A stretch of 64,000 bases of DNA from NCBI GenBank assembly GCA_009829735.1, contig CM020618.1:7841119-7905118 (forward strand), read 5' to 3'. Below the pieces are notes generated by a model. It was given only the letters and a program-made list of their open reading frames with translations, searched no databases and was not told where the DNA came from. Origin of the DNA: Pyropia yezoensis. Taxonomy: Eukaryota > Rhodophyta > Bangiophyceae > Bangiales > Bangiaceae. Position 1 is the first letter of the stretch. Each line of letters starts with the position of its first letter. The translations under genes were made by a program, and so were the position numbers. Positions 54,017-63,988 of this stretch are shown one piece after another.

Positions 54017-54485
54017 TGTGGCAAAAACCACAAGCACACACGGCACCCAAGTTGGGGCGGTGTGCTAGGGCTGCCTCCCGTGTCGGGGGAACCGGAAGAA
54101 GTGCAAGTCGCACACACTCTGTCCCTGTTGTGGGGCAAACCCCCCACGGACAAACACGAGGATGGTGTGTGGTCCAACAGTTTCTTGGTCGGGACGGGGA
54201 CGCAGGGCCAAGCCCCGCTGTCCCTCCCCTTACCCCCCCAGGGTCCACTCAGAATCTCGCCACTCAGAATCTCCCACCCCAGCACCTGCCCACCGGGCCA
54301 CACGAAAATTCAAGAGGATAAATGCAGAAAACCCTCAAATCCAAGTTGGATTTACTACTAAGCTAACTATCCCAAACTTAGGGAATATGGACCCAAATGC
54401 AGGGGGAGGAACGGATCAGGCTAGTGGCCTGCCGCCCCTTGCATGGCACGTGTTGCCCCCCTACCTGGGGGTCAATACTGCCACA
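54017..54485 (-). repeat. E3 5' LTR, 469 bp
   Basis: It begins TGTGGCAAAAACCAC and ends GTCAATACTGCCACA on the plus strand. It is followed by the right target duplication GGGGC (54486-54490). Confidence 0.93.
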
Positions 54486-54490
54486 GGGGC
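54486..54490. repeat. E3 target-site duplication, right copy (GGGGC)
   Basis: It matches 45104-45108 and fixes the right end of E3. Confidence 0.85.
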
Positions 54491-55098
54491 GCTCGCTCGC
54501 CATGGTTGGGCGAGCCGCACGGATGCTGGCGCGTCAGTCGGCTCAAATGCCACAGTGCATGCGGTGCACTCATTCCCACACCCACCGTCGTGCTACTGGC
54601 GGCTGCCATGAGCACAGCGTCTGTGCGCGGTCTGCAATTGGGCCGCCAACCCCATCACCACCACCGCCGCCGCCACACCACCACCGCCAGCCCCACCACC
54701 GCCACCGCGAGCCCCTCCACCACCACCGCCGCCGCGCCACAGGACACTCTCACGGCAGCCACCGTCGGCCACGGGTGCCGTGGAGATGAGAAGGATCTTT
54801 CATTTCCGGGGCGGCGAGCTGAGGCCACGTGACAGCCCACAGGGGCACGTGGCGGTGCGAGCGTCCTCCGCTCAGTCCCCTGCCCGAGAGGTAGCGTCGG
54901 TTAGGGGGTGGCGGGGGGCGGGCGGCGGGGGGGGGAGGGGGGGGGCGGGGGGGTGAGGCGGGGGTGGGGGTGGGGGGCGGGGGGTTGGGAGGACCTGGAC
55001 CGCCATCCTCCTGACGGCCCGTGCAGCCCATCGCCAGCGTCTACAGCGCGCGTACGGCATCGAGTGAGGACCCCGGCCCGGATGGTGCCTTGCCAGGC
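54491..55098. other. Stretch upstream of the Fanzor-like gene
   Basis: No gene is recognised. It holds a CCACCACCGCC simple repeat (about 54655-54735) and a G-rich simple sequence (54900-54985), then a leader-like region. Terminal inverted repeats for a Fanzor-bearing transposon were looked for by eye and not found. Confidence 0.45.
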
Positions 55099-55107
55099 GA
55101 TAAATAG
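55099..55107 (+). promoter_or_regulatory. Candidate TATA box for the Fanzor-like gene
   Basis: GATAAATAG lies about 160 bases upstream of the ATG at 55265. This is similar to the spacing of the TATA-like elements before the kinase-like and cupin genes. Confidence 0.45.
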
Positions 55108-55229
55108 GGCGGTAGGTCGTGCCCCGAGGTTCCCCATCTTTGCCAACCCCGTCAGCCACCGTCGACAATCCCACCCACCCACCCTCCTCACAGTCGTTCC
55201 CACACACACAACCCGCTCATCCGCCTCCA

Positions 55230-55255
55230 CCCCCCCCCCCCCCCCCCCCCCCCCC
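55230..55255. repeat. Poly-C tract of 26 bases in the leader
   Basis: An uninterrupted C run ends nine bases before the ATG of the Fanzor-like frame. Its length may vary between copies or reads. Confidence 0.9.
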
Positions 55256-55264
55256 GGATTCACG

Positions 55265-58200
55265 ATGATCGATGATGACGACGGCAGCGACCAAGACATC
55301 GGCGTCGATGGGCTGGACGGCGACACCACCTCAGACGAGGAGTGGGACCCGACACAAGAGCAGGCGTACGTTCAAGACGCACGCAACGTGGTGACGCTCA
55401 AGCGGGCGGTACTCGCCGCCAACCTGAGCCGCCTGCAGGGCGTGTCTGCACCCCCAGGGGGCGACGCGGCCTCGTCGGCCGACTGGTCTGCCGCCGTCGC
55501 GCGGTTGCAGCAGGCGGCCAAGGATGAGGAGGCGGCGGGCCCCCTCGACGGCGCCGGCGAGGACCTCGTCGCGGCCATCACAGACGCGGCACAGGCGGTC
55601 AGCGTGTACTGTGGTGGCCGGGCGGCGGCAAGCGAGGCCGAGGTGGAGCTCGCCGCATGCGCCAAGACGGCCGCTGGTTTGATTGGCGCGGCCGCCGCGG
55701 GCTTGCCCCGGCGCGAGGCTGCCACTGACGCACCGCCCGCCCGCAAGGGGCGGACGCAAAAGTGTGGCGGATGTGGCCAGCCCGGGCACAAGGTCACCTC
55801 TTGCAAGGCCCCGGCTGGTGCAGGGCCGGCAGCCGCTGCCGCCGCCGTCCCGGCGGCGGCGGCGGCGGCGGCGGCCGCGTCCAAGTGTCGCGACTGCCTG
55901 GGAGGGGGCCACAGCAGCGGGGACGCCGCCTGCCCGGTGCATCGGCACTGTGGGGGCGTGTCAGCGGCCTACGACCGCGGCGTCAACCCCGACAGCAAGG
56001 ATCCGCTTCAGAGCACTGGACGGCAGATGCGGGCGTGTACCGTGCCGGTGGGCGACCTCGCGAGGGAGGTGTTTGGGGACGACAAGGACGACGCCGACAC
56101 GCGCGCGGCGGTAGAGACGGCGCTGCAAGCCGAGCTGGAGGACCTCTCTGGGGCTGCTACCAAGCTCCGCTTCCTCATGCTCCGTGTCCTCGGCGTGGCA
56201 TTGCGGCGCCTGGCGTCGGCCGTCGCGGACGCAGCCGCCGACGACGCCGACTGGGCGGGGGCCGTGCCCGCAAACTGGGCGCCCGTCTGGCTGTGGTTGG
56301 CCCACGCCTGCGGCTGCGAGGGTGTGTTTGGCAGTCCCCTGCAGGCGGGCACCGTGTGGGCGGGGTGTGGCAAGGGGCGGGCCAACACGCGGATGGCGCG
56401 CGCCCGCTCTGTGGTGACAACGAGCCACCCGCTGCTGGCAGAGGCGCTCTCCTACGCCCTGACGCAGGTGATGGCCGTCACGGCAGCTGCGTGCGACCGG
56501 TATCTTCCGGCGAGCAACAACACGGCAAGATGGGAGACCGCCGCCACCATCGTGGCCACCCACGCCGGGCGGTGTGTGGACGCGGCGTGTCGCAAGCTGG
56601 GCGCCAAGGCGGCCAAGGACGTGCTGGCCACCCCCCCCGCTGCCACGGCTGCTCCAGTGGGCAGCTCTGCCTGGGACATGGAGCGGCGGCTAGCGCGGTG
56701 GGCGGTCGCGCGCTTCCGCGCGGGTACCGCGGACAAGGCAACGCCGGTCCAGCGGGGCCTCGACGGCGTCCCCCAGCACCTGGTCCAGGCGCTGACGCAA
56801 CGAATGGCCGTCATGCGGGCGGCCATGCCACCCTCTGTGGCGGGCCTCTTTCCAGCAACGCCAGCAAAGAAGCGCCGCTGGTGGGCGTACGTGCCGTATC
56901 TCCTTTACGTCCTGAATGTGGGTGTGGAGAGCCCGTAAGCCCTCATCCCTGGCGCCCGAGCGGTTCTCCACGTTCACGGCACGCTGGTGCCGGACAGGAT
57001 GCTCGCCCTGTTGCGGGCAGTTTCGGCCGCCACTGGCGGGGGGGTGCGTGGCCACCCCAGTCTCCGGGGATGGCCAGAGCTGCGAACGGGCGGTGCAGCG
57101 GTGCTGGCCGCCATGGCTGGTGTCGGCGGCCGCGCCAACCGGGCCGCCTCCCAGCTGTCTACCGACGGCGTGGCGGTGACGTTTTCTCTGTCTCGACCCG
57201 ACACGGCCGCAGAGGCCGAGGCGCGGGCGGTGGCCTGGGCCAAGAAGCTGGACGGCGGTGGACGCGCACGGGACCGCGGCGGCAAAGGCTTTGCGTCCCG
57301 GGTGGGGATACTGACGCAGCTCGAGCGGGCTTGCCTGCCGTTGGCGCGCGTCCGGTGGCTCCAGATGGTCGGCGGAGACCCGGGACGGTCTGCCGTGCTG
57401 TCGGCAGCACCGGGTGAGCGCGTGGCGACGGCAGACCTCCCCGCCCGCCCCGCTGTAGACGCGATGCGCGCCGCGTGGTCCCGCCACATGGGCTTGGACG
57501 AACTCAACCTGGCGGCCGTGGCGCTCCTGCGTGGGGCGGGCGTCCAAGACGGGGTGGCGGCAGCCGCAAGCACGCCCGAGGGCCACCCACCAGGGGGGTC
57601 TAGGAAGCGGGCGGCGGCGGGCGCCCCGGCTGCAGGGGCGGGGACAGGGGGGGGCCGCTCCAAGCGACAAGCGCGGCGCTCGTCACCCGACGGGAGCGAC
57701 GATGATGCGGCGGCGGTGGCCCCGGCGGCGGCGGGTGCGACGACGCCCCCCGAGGCAAAGACCTACCAGACGGCGAGCCCCGGTGGTGGCCACGGGCCCG
57801 TGCGGCGTGGGCCACAGGCGTCCATCCGACGGGCCCGCCGCACCCAGCTCGCCACTTCGGTGCGGCGTGTGCTGCGTCGCACGCGCCTGTCCCGGTGGAC
57901 TGTGCCCCGTCACGAGGCGGAAAAGGTGGCACGGTGCCTGGTGGACCCCACTGCCGCGGCGGGCGACAGTGCTAGCGGCATCACCCCAGCAGCGCCGCTG
58001 CAGGACCGGGTGGACGCGCTGCCCCGGCGCAAGGGGTGTCGTCGACTGGCACCCGTCCCCGGCCTTCGCTACAGCCTGAGTGCCGCCCACTCTCGCGAGG
58101 TCAGCGGCGGTAGCTTTTTGGCCCGTGCGTGGAAGCAGTGGCGGGCATGCAGCGGTACTGGGGCGGGACCGGTGGCAGCGGCCGTGGCGGGACTGGTGGC

Positions 58201-59482
58201 GGCGGCGGGTGACGGAGGCGGCGTCGCTGGCCACCTACCGCCCGTCGACTTGGCAGCAGTACACGGCACGATGCGTACCGGCGACGACGGCAAGCACCTG
58301 CAGGCAGCGCTCGAGTGGGCCGCCCATCGCGACACGGCCGCGTGCGGCCAGCGATTTGGCGCCCAAGCCACGCGACACCTGCGGGTGGCGCGCGTGTGCA
58401 AGGCCATCCAACGCGGCCGCTTTGCTGCCTCGGTGGCGCGGGACTTGCCCGGCGGCCTCCTTCGCCAGGTCCGTGGCGGCGCTGCGGTCGTCGTGGCCAT
58501 GGGCACCGCGCGCGTGCGCGGGGGGGGCGCCTGGCTCCGCCGCCACCTCCGACGGCTGTGCTGGTTTGTCGACCAGGACGAGTTCAACACGAGCAAGGCG
58601 TGCTCCGAGTGTCACGACAAGATGGTGCTCATCTACTCGACGGGCAACTCCCCCCCCAAGATTTCAAGAGAGCTGTATGGGCCGCCGGCCGGCCCTCTGC
58701 CGTCGACACGGCGTGTGCGGATGGCGGCTGGCTCGCGTCGGGGGCGGCCAAAGCAAGCCCTCCCCTCTGCTACCCACGTGACGCGCCGAGGGCCAGACCC
58801 CGACGCCTACCAGGCGGCCGTCCGAGCCACTGCCCGTGCTGCTGCTGTAGCGCGGCGCGCGGCCGCGCTGGCCGCCTGTGCCGTCGAGGACCGCGCCGTC
58901 TATGCCGACCCGAGGCGGCTGAGCGAGTGGGCGGCCAAGGGCTGCTACACGTGCTCTCTCGCGGCCCCACAAGGCCCCGGTCACCCAGCGCCACACCCGC
59001 CCGTGATTCGCAATCGGGACGACGTTGCGGCCCGCAACATGGCGTGGGTGGCCGCTCGTCGTCTACCGGGTACCAACGTGTGGCCTTTCGATCGCCCGAT
59101 TGGTATGAGGTGGGCCTGGACGACCAAGCGTCCTCCCAGTGGTGTTCCCGTCCCGCCTGTACGTCGCACCCGTGCGACTACGCGGGTCGATGTATGGCCC
59201 GCACTGGCTGCAGTGGACACTGTCGTCGACGGTGGTGGTGGTGGTGGTGGTGGTGGTGGTGGTGGCGGTGGCGGTAGGGGGGTTGTCGACGGCGGAGGCG
59301 GTGGCGGTGGCGGTAGGGGGGTTGGCGACGGCGACGCGACGGCGGCGGCCTGTACGACGCGACGCGGTGCTCCTGGTGGGGAACGGGTGGCGGCCGCCGG
59401 CAGTGCCATGGACGGGGTACGTCGGGCGGAGACGGGGGCGACAGACGCGCCCCGTGGTCTGGTGGACACTGCAAGACGCTAA
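55265..59482 (+). pseudogene. Fanzor/TnpB-like RuvC nuclease with N-terminal zinc knuckles, one in-frame stop
   Basis: One frame of 1406 codons runs from ATG 55265 (MIDDDDGSDQD), broken by a single TAA at 56936-56938 (codon 558). Fanzors are eukaryotic RNA-guided DNA nucleases related to TnpB. RuvC-I is MVGGDPGRSAVL (Asp at codon 705). DEFNTSKACSECHDKM gives the first zinc-ribbon Cys pair (1113, 1116) and CYTC the second (1227, 1230). RuvC-III is NRDDVAARNM (Asp 1252). The middle RuvC-II acidic residue is not obvious. The likely strand is VVVAMG near 1075. Codons 1-557 add an acidic start, a CCHC knuckle (CGGCGQPGHKVTSC, from 167), a second Cys/His cluster (CRDCLGGGHSSGDAAC, from 208) and a helical region that reads on past the TAA. 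A poly-Gly tract from a GGT repeat precedes the C terminus. Decay is likelier than readthrough. Confidence 0.72.
59231..59263 (+). repeat. GGT microsatellite, 11 perfect units
   Basis: It lies in the 3' part of the Fanzor-like frame and encodes poly-Gly. Related GGT/GGC repeats continue to about 59330. The C-terminal 85 or so residues are thus low-complexity and not part of the nuclease fold. Confidence 0.9.
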
Positions 59483-59651
59483 GACAGCGCACATCTTGCC
59501 CGTGACCCTCACCTACCACGGGGTGCGTCACCCGCCCCCTTTTTCGCCGACGAGCCAATTATGGGTAATTGTCGGCCGTTCACTAGCAGGTCTTTTATTG
59601 GATCTTCAGAGAAGCAACTCCTCATTACAGTAGCCAGGGGAGCCACGCCCC
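59483..59651. other. Gap between the convergent Fanzor-like and non-LTR frames
   Basis: This short AT-richer segment would contain the 3' ends of both elements. In known Fanzor loci the guide RNA is made from just downstream of the nuclease frame, so this is where one would lie. No structure or boundary is evident by eye. Confidence 0.35.
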
Positions 59652-61376
59652 CTACTCACCAATGCGGGCCACAAGGGCCCCCACATCCCCTCGACCGGTT
59701 GCCGACCCACCGGCCTGTCCACCAACAGAAAAACAGTTCTTGTAGCCAAGGGCTACACGCCTCGCGTTGGCCCGCCAGATGGCGACGGACACGTCTCGCT
59801 GCAGCGCCGCCCGCACAGCCCGCTCAGCAGGACCGGCGAACGACGCGCGGAGAAAGGCCCCCGTCATGGGCCCCACCCTCCCAAACGTCTCCCACACCAG
59901 CGGGGAGAAGAAAGACGGGGGCACGGCGCGAGGGAGGGAAGGCACGTACTTTTTCACCTTCTTGTCCTTGCGCGCAATGGCGGCCACCGGCGTCAGCGGC
60001 TCCCCCGCGACGCGGGACAGCGGCCGCGCCGCAAAGGGCGACGCGACAGACACGTCGGCCCACGCGCAGGCGCCCGTGCTGACCCGCTTGGCCCGCACGT
60101 CGGGCCGGAGTCCATACGTGTCCTCCGGCTCGAACTTGGCCTCCAGCACCACCTCCATCCACGACGTGGAGCAGGTGAAGGCGCCCGCCACCAGGTGCGC
60201 AATGCGCAGGTGGAGGGCACAGCGACGGCCGTGCAGTTCCTCACAGACACCCAAGAAGTGGCGCCCCTCGGGGTCGGCGTCCGCCCCACACCGGCACCGC
60301 GCCGCCGGAGGGTCAGACCGCGGCGGGGCGCCGAGCCACAGCCGCACGGCCACACGCATGGCGTCGCCAGTTAAGGCGGTTCCATAAGGCCCTGGAGTAG
60401 GCAAAGCCGACAGCCACAGGGCCGCCATGTGCCCCTGGCACGCCGCCATGCGCGCCCGCTGATGCATCGACAATGTGTCGTACACCCGCGCACGCGCCGC
60501 AGCCAGGGCGGGCCGAGATAGGTCCCGTTGCGACGGGGCATCCGCCAACGACAGGAGGTCCTTCCAGGTGAGGGGGGTGGGGGGTGGCGTCTCCCGATCC
60601 GCTCCTAATGGGCCAGAGGCCAGTTGGGGGGTGGTGCGGAGGCCAGACAGGTCAACGGGGGCGGGCAAGGAAGGGGGTCGGCCGGCGGCGGCCGGGCGTC
60701 CGGGCTGCCGTCCCGCGGAGGCCCAGAGGCCAGCAGAGGCGGGCGACTGCACGTGCGCCGTGTGCGCGTCGAGCAGCTCCTCGAGCTCCCGGCATAGTCC
60801 CGCGAGAGGGCTGTCGTCGGAAGGCGGCATGGTCGGCCCAGCCCGCAGCCCGGGCAGACCCGGCACCACCGGCGGCGCCGCCGCCCGCCGGGCAGCGAGG
60901 GCGTGCCTGTACCTCATGGACACTTCTTTGGAGGCGCCCTCCTCCAGACCCAGCTCGGCCGCGGTTGCCCGCCGCAGCTGTATCACACCAGGGGGCGGGG
61001 CGGCGTCGGGCGCCGCCACCGCGGGGGCGGCAGGTGGCGGGCGGCGAGGGGCCGCGACGGCCACGGCGGGGCGTTGCTCCCCTGGCGCCCCACTGCGGGC
61101 ACGGTCGGCGCGCGCCACGAGCGCATCACCGAGCTCTCGAAGCGCAGGCGACGAGGCGCGGCAGCGTAGCACGGCGTCCAGCCGCGACGCCAGGGCTGCA
61201 GCCGTCACCACCTTGGTGCGGCCGCCAATCCCAACCCCGCCCATAGAGACTGGGAGCGGCATGCGCTCCCGCACCGCCTGACGCACCGAGGTGCTGTCCC
61301 GGGCGTCACAGAGTAGCCCCTCTACGAGCTCTACCGCCTCCCGGTCCAGTGCGGCCGCCAGCTGCGCCGCTGGCAC
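59652..61376 (-). CDS. R2-like element: RT thumb, CCHC motif and restriction-like endonuclease
   Basis: The open stretch has 574 residues. Residues ~35-55 contain LPVSMGGVGIGGRT, the sequence that follows the palm in RTs of this group. A long Ala/Pro-rich linker follows, with KDLLSLADAPSQRDLSRPAL. The Cys/His motif CRCGADADPEGRHFLGVC leads into a nuclease domain of the PD-(D/E)XK type: LEAKFEPEDTYGLRPDV, then CAWADVSVASPF, and a Lys-rich KDKKVKKYVPSLPR. In R2-type elements this endonuclease nicks the genomic target. It is in the same frame as the RT piece upstream, separated only by TAA at 61400-61398 and TGA at 61676-61674. Confidence 0.75.
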   Translation of the reverse strand: MPAAQLAAALDREAVELVEGLLCDARDSTSVRQAVRERMPLPVSMGGVGIGGRTKVVTAAALASRLDAVLRCRASSPALRELGDALVARADRARSGAPGEQRPAVAVAAPRRPPPAAPAVAAPDAAPPPGVIQLRRATAAELGLEEGASKEVSMRYRHALAARRAAAPPVVPGLPGLRAGPTMPPSDDSPLAGLCRELEELLDAHTAHVQSPASAGLWASAGRQPGRPAAAGRPPSLPAPVDLSGLRTTPQLASGPLGADRETPPPTPLTWKDLLSLADAPSQRDLSRPALAAARARVYDTLSMHQRARMAACQGHMAALWLSALPTPGPYGTALTGDAMRVAVRLWLGAPPRSDPPAARCRCGADADPEGRHFLGVCEELHGRRCALHLRIAHLVAGAFTCSTSWMEVVLEAKFEPEDTYGLRPDVRAKRVSTGACAWADVSVASPFAARPLSRVAGEPLTPVAAIARKDKKVKKYVPSLPRAVPPSFFSPLVWETFGRVGPMTGAFLRASFAGPAERAVRAALQRDVSVAIWRANARRVALGYKNCFSVGGQAGGSATGRGDVGALVARIGE

Positions 61377-61400
61377 CAGAGGGAGGGCGCGCAGAAATTA

Positions 61401-62036
61401 GCTCGCCCGTGGGCCAAGGTTGTAGCGCAGCAGCAGCAGCTGCGTCTGCAGCTCTGACCGCGGCAGGTCTGCAACCGCTCGTGCGAGCCGCCGCTCCTCC
61501 GCCACCAGGTCCGTCAGCGAGTCGCTCACGAACTCGGCTCTGCCGACCGGCACCGAGAATTGGGTCACCCCGCCCGGCCGCCAGTTGGCTACGAAGCCAG
61601 CAGGAGGGGGCTGGGGGGTGGGGCACCACGCTGCACACTTGGTGGGCGCCAGCTCGGCGTCAATTGCCGCCCCTCACGCGCTGGCGTCCCGCATGACAGC
61701 GGCCAATGCCTCCGGCGGTGCGGCCACGACCACATCGTCGTGGACACTTTTGACAAGGCGCTCGGAGCGCGCCGTGGCCAGGCGGGTCAGCACTAGGTGG
61801 ATGGCCAGGGCGTGCAACAGAGGGCCAAGGGGGTCCCCCTGCTGCGTCCCCCGAGCCGACGGCAGGCAAAGGCGGGCCAGCAACCCCCCCACGTGGTCCC
61901 CTCCAGCTGGGTCCGCCCACCCGTATACGTTGGGGGCGTCCCCGCCGTACACCCACCGGAAGTAGGGGGAGAGGAGGGGGAAGGCGCGCTCGACCACGGC
62001 ACGCATGGCCGACCGCGACACCAGGTTGAACGCCAA
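61401..62036 (-). pseudogene. R2-like element: reverse transcriptase palm fragment
   Basis: It begins AFNLVSRSAMRAVVERAF (the part after the RT motif A aspartate), then SARGTQQGDPLGPLLHALAI (motif B) and SVHDDVVVAAPPEAL (motif C, with HDD where YADD is usual). After the TGA at 61676-61674 the frame continues with AELAPTKCAAWCP and LPRSELQTQLLLLRYNLGP, as expected for this RT group. The block holding the first catalytic Asp is absent, because the pre-RT domain joins directly to AFN. No active enzyme could be made. Confidence 0.75.
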
Positions 62037-62607
62037 ACTCGGCTGCCGCGGCCAGCTCTGCGGGGAACGCCGCCTCGACGCTGGCGGTCGTCGCCTTGGC
62101 CGACGACGCCGACGGGTGGAGGGCGAGGGCCTTGGCCCAGATGGCCGCCGTCTGCGGCGCCAGCGGTGCGTTCTGCAGCGTGCGTAGCGCCGCGCTGAGG
62201 CGGCCCTTGCGCACTTGTCGCAGCGCGCGACTCTGCGCCCGGGTCAGGCGCCGCGTGTCAGCCCGGTCGAGACGGGGAGGGGGGAGGGGGGGAGGGGGAG
62301 CCGGTGCGGCGGCCGATGGAAATGGTGCAGGCGGTGGGGGAGCGCGTGCAGCCGGCCTCCAGATGCCCGCATTGCGGGCGTCGAGTGCGGCAGAGAAGGA
62401 GCCGTCCAGCATGAGGGCGGCGCGCTCCGCGCGCGTAGGCTGTGGGGCGGGGGGGGCGCCCGGGTGGGGCGGGCAGGGCTCGTGCAGCAGCAGGCTAGGC
62501 AAGAGCAGAAGCCAAAGCCAAGCCTGCGGCCGGGCCGGGTCCGTCCGGAACCACTCCAGAGCCTCGGCCCCCAGCAGGCGCCACGCGCGTAGCAGGACGG
62601 CGGGCAC
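62035..62607 (-). pseudogene. R2-like element: pre-RT domain
   Basis: From Met 62607 the frame reads LLRAWRLLGAEALEWFRTDP, a hydrophobic LLLLPSLLLHEP stretch, a Pro-rich linker, and RALRQVRKGRLSAALRTLQ followed by a PLAPQTAAIWAKALALHP segment. This Arg-rich helix and LHP ending precede the RT in related elements. The frame then shifts and jumps into the palm fragment near 62,035. Confidence 0.6.
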
Positions 62608-62699
62608 GTGCTGCAGAGTCCGCGCCCCAGAAGCAACGAGGGAGGGCCACGATGCCTCGTCAGGGGCGACGCGGGAAAGGAAGGCCTCGCGGGCAGTCA

Positions 62700-63988
62700 G
62701 CCACTCGGCGGGGGTAGTGAGGTAGCGCTCCGTGCCCTAGGTGGGGGCGGAAGCCAACGCCGCGCCCGCGGGCGCGGCCGCCCCGGCGGGGCGCGGTGCG
62801 GGTGTCGGCAATAGACGCGCCGCTCGCGCACGGCGGCGCCGTGGGATCTGGCGGCACTGGGCCGCGTGGGCCACCAGGGCGGTCAGGCCACGGCGGCCGC
62901 GCACATGGCGGTACCCCCGACCGCTGTGGGGTCACGGCACCAGATTCAGGTCGGCCACCACTGCGGCCGGCACCTTCGACAGGAGGTGCTTCGCCTGCAG
63001 GTCAGCCACTACCGTGGCGGGGCCCTCCTCAAAGCGGCGTACGCCCTCGCCGCACGAGGGGACGGGGCAGACGGCGTACGTCCGTGGGGCGCCTGCGGCA
63101 GGCGCCAGGGGTGGCGGCCGCGGGGGTAGGGGGGGAGCCGCAGCCGAGGACGGGGGGCCAGTGGTGGTTCTGTCACCAGCCAGGGCGCCATGAGTGTCGC
63201 TCATGGCGCCTTGCGTCGCTAACGGTGGGTGGCATGGGCTCGGCGTGCGCAGCCAGCGCCCCGCCGGTCCCCGCGCGGTGGTCGGTCCCTGCCGGCGGCG
63301 GGCCAGGCGCGGGGGCAGGCACCACCTCCATCGGCGTGGGGGCAGAGGCGGCCGCCAGAGCACCAGCAGGCGGCGGGGCGCCCGCCTTGCCAGCATCGCC
63401 CCGGCGCCGCGCCGGCGGCAGGGCCTGGGGGGGGGGGCTGTCCCGGCCGTCCACTGGCCGCAGCCGCTTGTGGCCCCGGGCAGCGGGCCGCAGCACCGCG
63501 CTGACACCACCCGTGTCGGAGTCCGGGGTGGGCGCCAGGTCGGCGGCGGCGGCCGCCCGCGCATGCGCACGGTCGGGGTCGCCCCCGCTCGGACTCGGGC
63601 CGGGCGTCCGCGGGGGCAGCCCGACGGAGAGAGCCTCACCGGCAGGCCATGCTGTCGTGGGCACGGTGACGGTCGGGCTCGGCGGGAGCGGTACCCGCTC
63701 CCCACCAGCGGTCTTCCCGGCTCCACCGGCCCGGCCGGCCACAACAGGCATCTGCCCATTGCGGGCGTTCCCGCTTGCCGCCCGCTCGACCGCAGCCTTG
63801 CTGCCCATGCTCGCCGCCGCCGCCGCAGTTTCTCCCGCTACTGCTGCGGCTGTCGGTGCCGCCGGTGAGGAGACGTTGCTGAGTTGCGCGCCGCGGTCGT
63901 CGCCGGGCACTGGCGGCGCCACGACGACGTCCACGGCAGCCCCCGCGCCGCCGCTCGCGAGCGGCGAGGACACCACGTCCCCCCCCAC
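62700..63988 (-). pseudogene. R2-like element: N-terminal region with decayed zinc fingers
   Basis: The first ~190 codons are Ala/Pro/Gly/Thr-rich and low-complexity. After a frame change the sequence reads VCPVPSCGEGVRRFEEG and VADLQAKHLLSKVP, a Cys/His finger-like unit. A second finger follows, PHSGRGYRHVRGRRGLT with LVAHAAQC, in which a TGA and an AGC (Ser) codon stand where the two zinc-binding Cys should be. R2-type elements use such fingers to bind target DNA. The frame is broken in several places. Confidence 0.5.

Larger units (their letters stand above)
45109..54485 (-). mobile_element. Ty3-like LTR retrotransposon E3, nearly intact
   Basis: This 9.4-kb element reads on the minus strand: 5' LTR (54485-54017), gag, pol, antisense accessory ORF, polypurine tract, 3' LTR (45577-45109). 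Both LTRs are 469 bp and differ at about five positions by eye, and a GGGGC duplication flanks the element. Gag, protease, RT, RNase H, integrase and accessory frames are all open. The only clear lesion is a TGA between integrase and chromodomain. It is the parent-type copy for E1, 21.96 kb away in the same orientation. Confidence 0.95.
59652..63988 (-). mobile_element. R2-like non-LTR retrotransposon with restriction-like endonuclease, decayed
   Basis: Minus-strand pieces in order are an Ala/Pro-rich N terminus with zinc-finger remnants (to about 62,800), a pre-RT domain (about 62,607-62,035), part of the RT palm (62,036-61,674), RT thumb, CCHC and restriction-like endonuclease (61,640-59,652). 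This is the single-ORF layout of RLE-type elements. Lesions are a missing block of RT, at least one frame change near 62,035, and stops TGA (61,676-61,674) and TAA (61,400-61,398). It runs off the right edge of the window or begins just inside it, so its 5' end is not defined. Confidence 0.8.

Noticed and set aside
59178..59558. His/Arg-rich minus-strand frame over the GGT repeat
   Set aside because: It is a translation of the microsatellite complement with no independent support.
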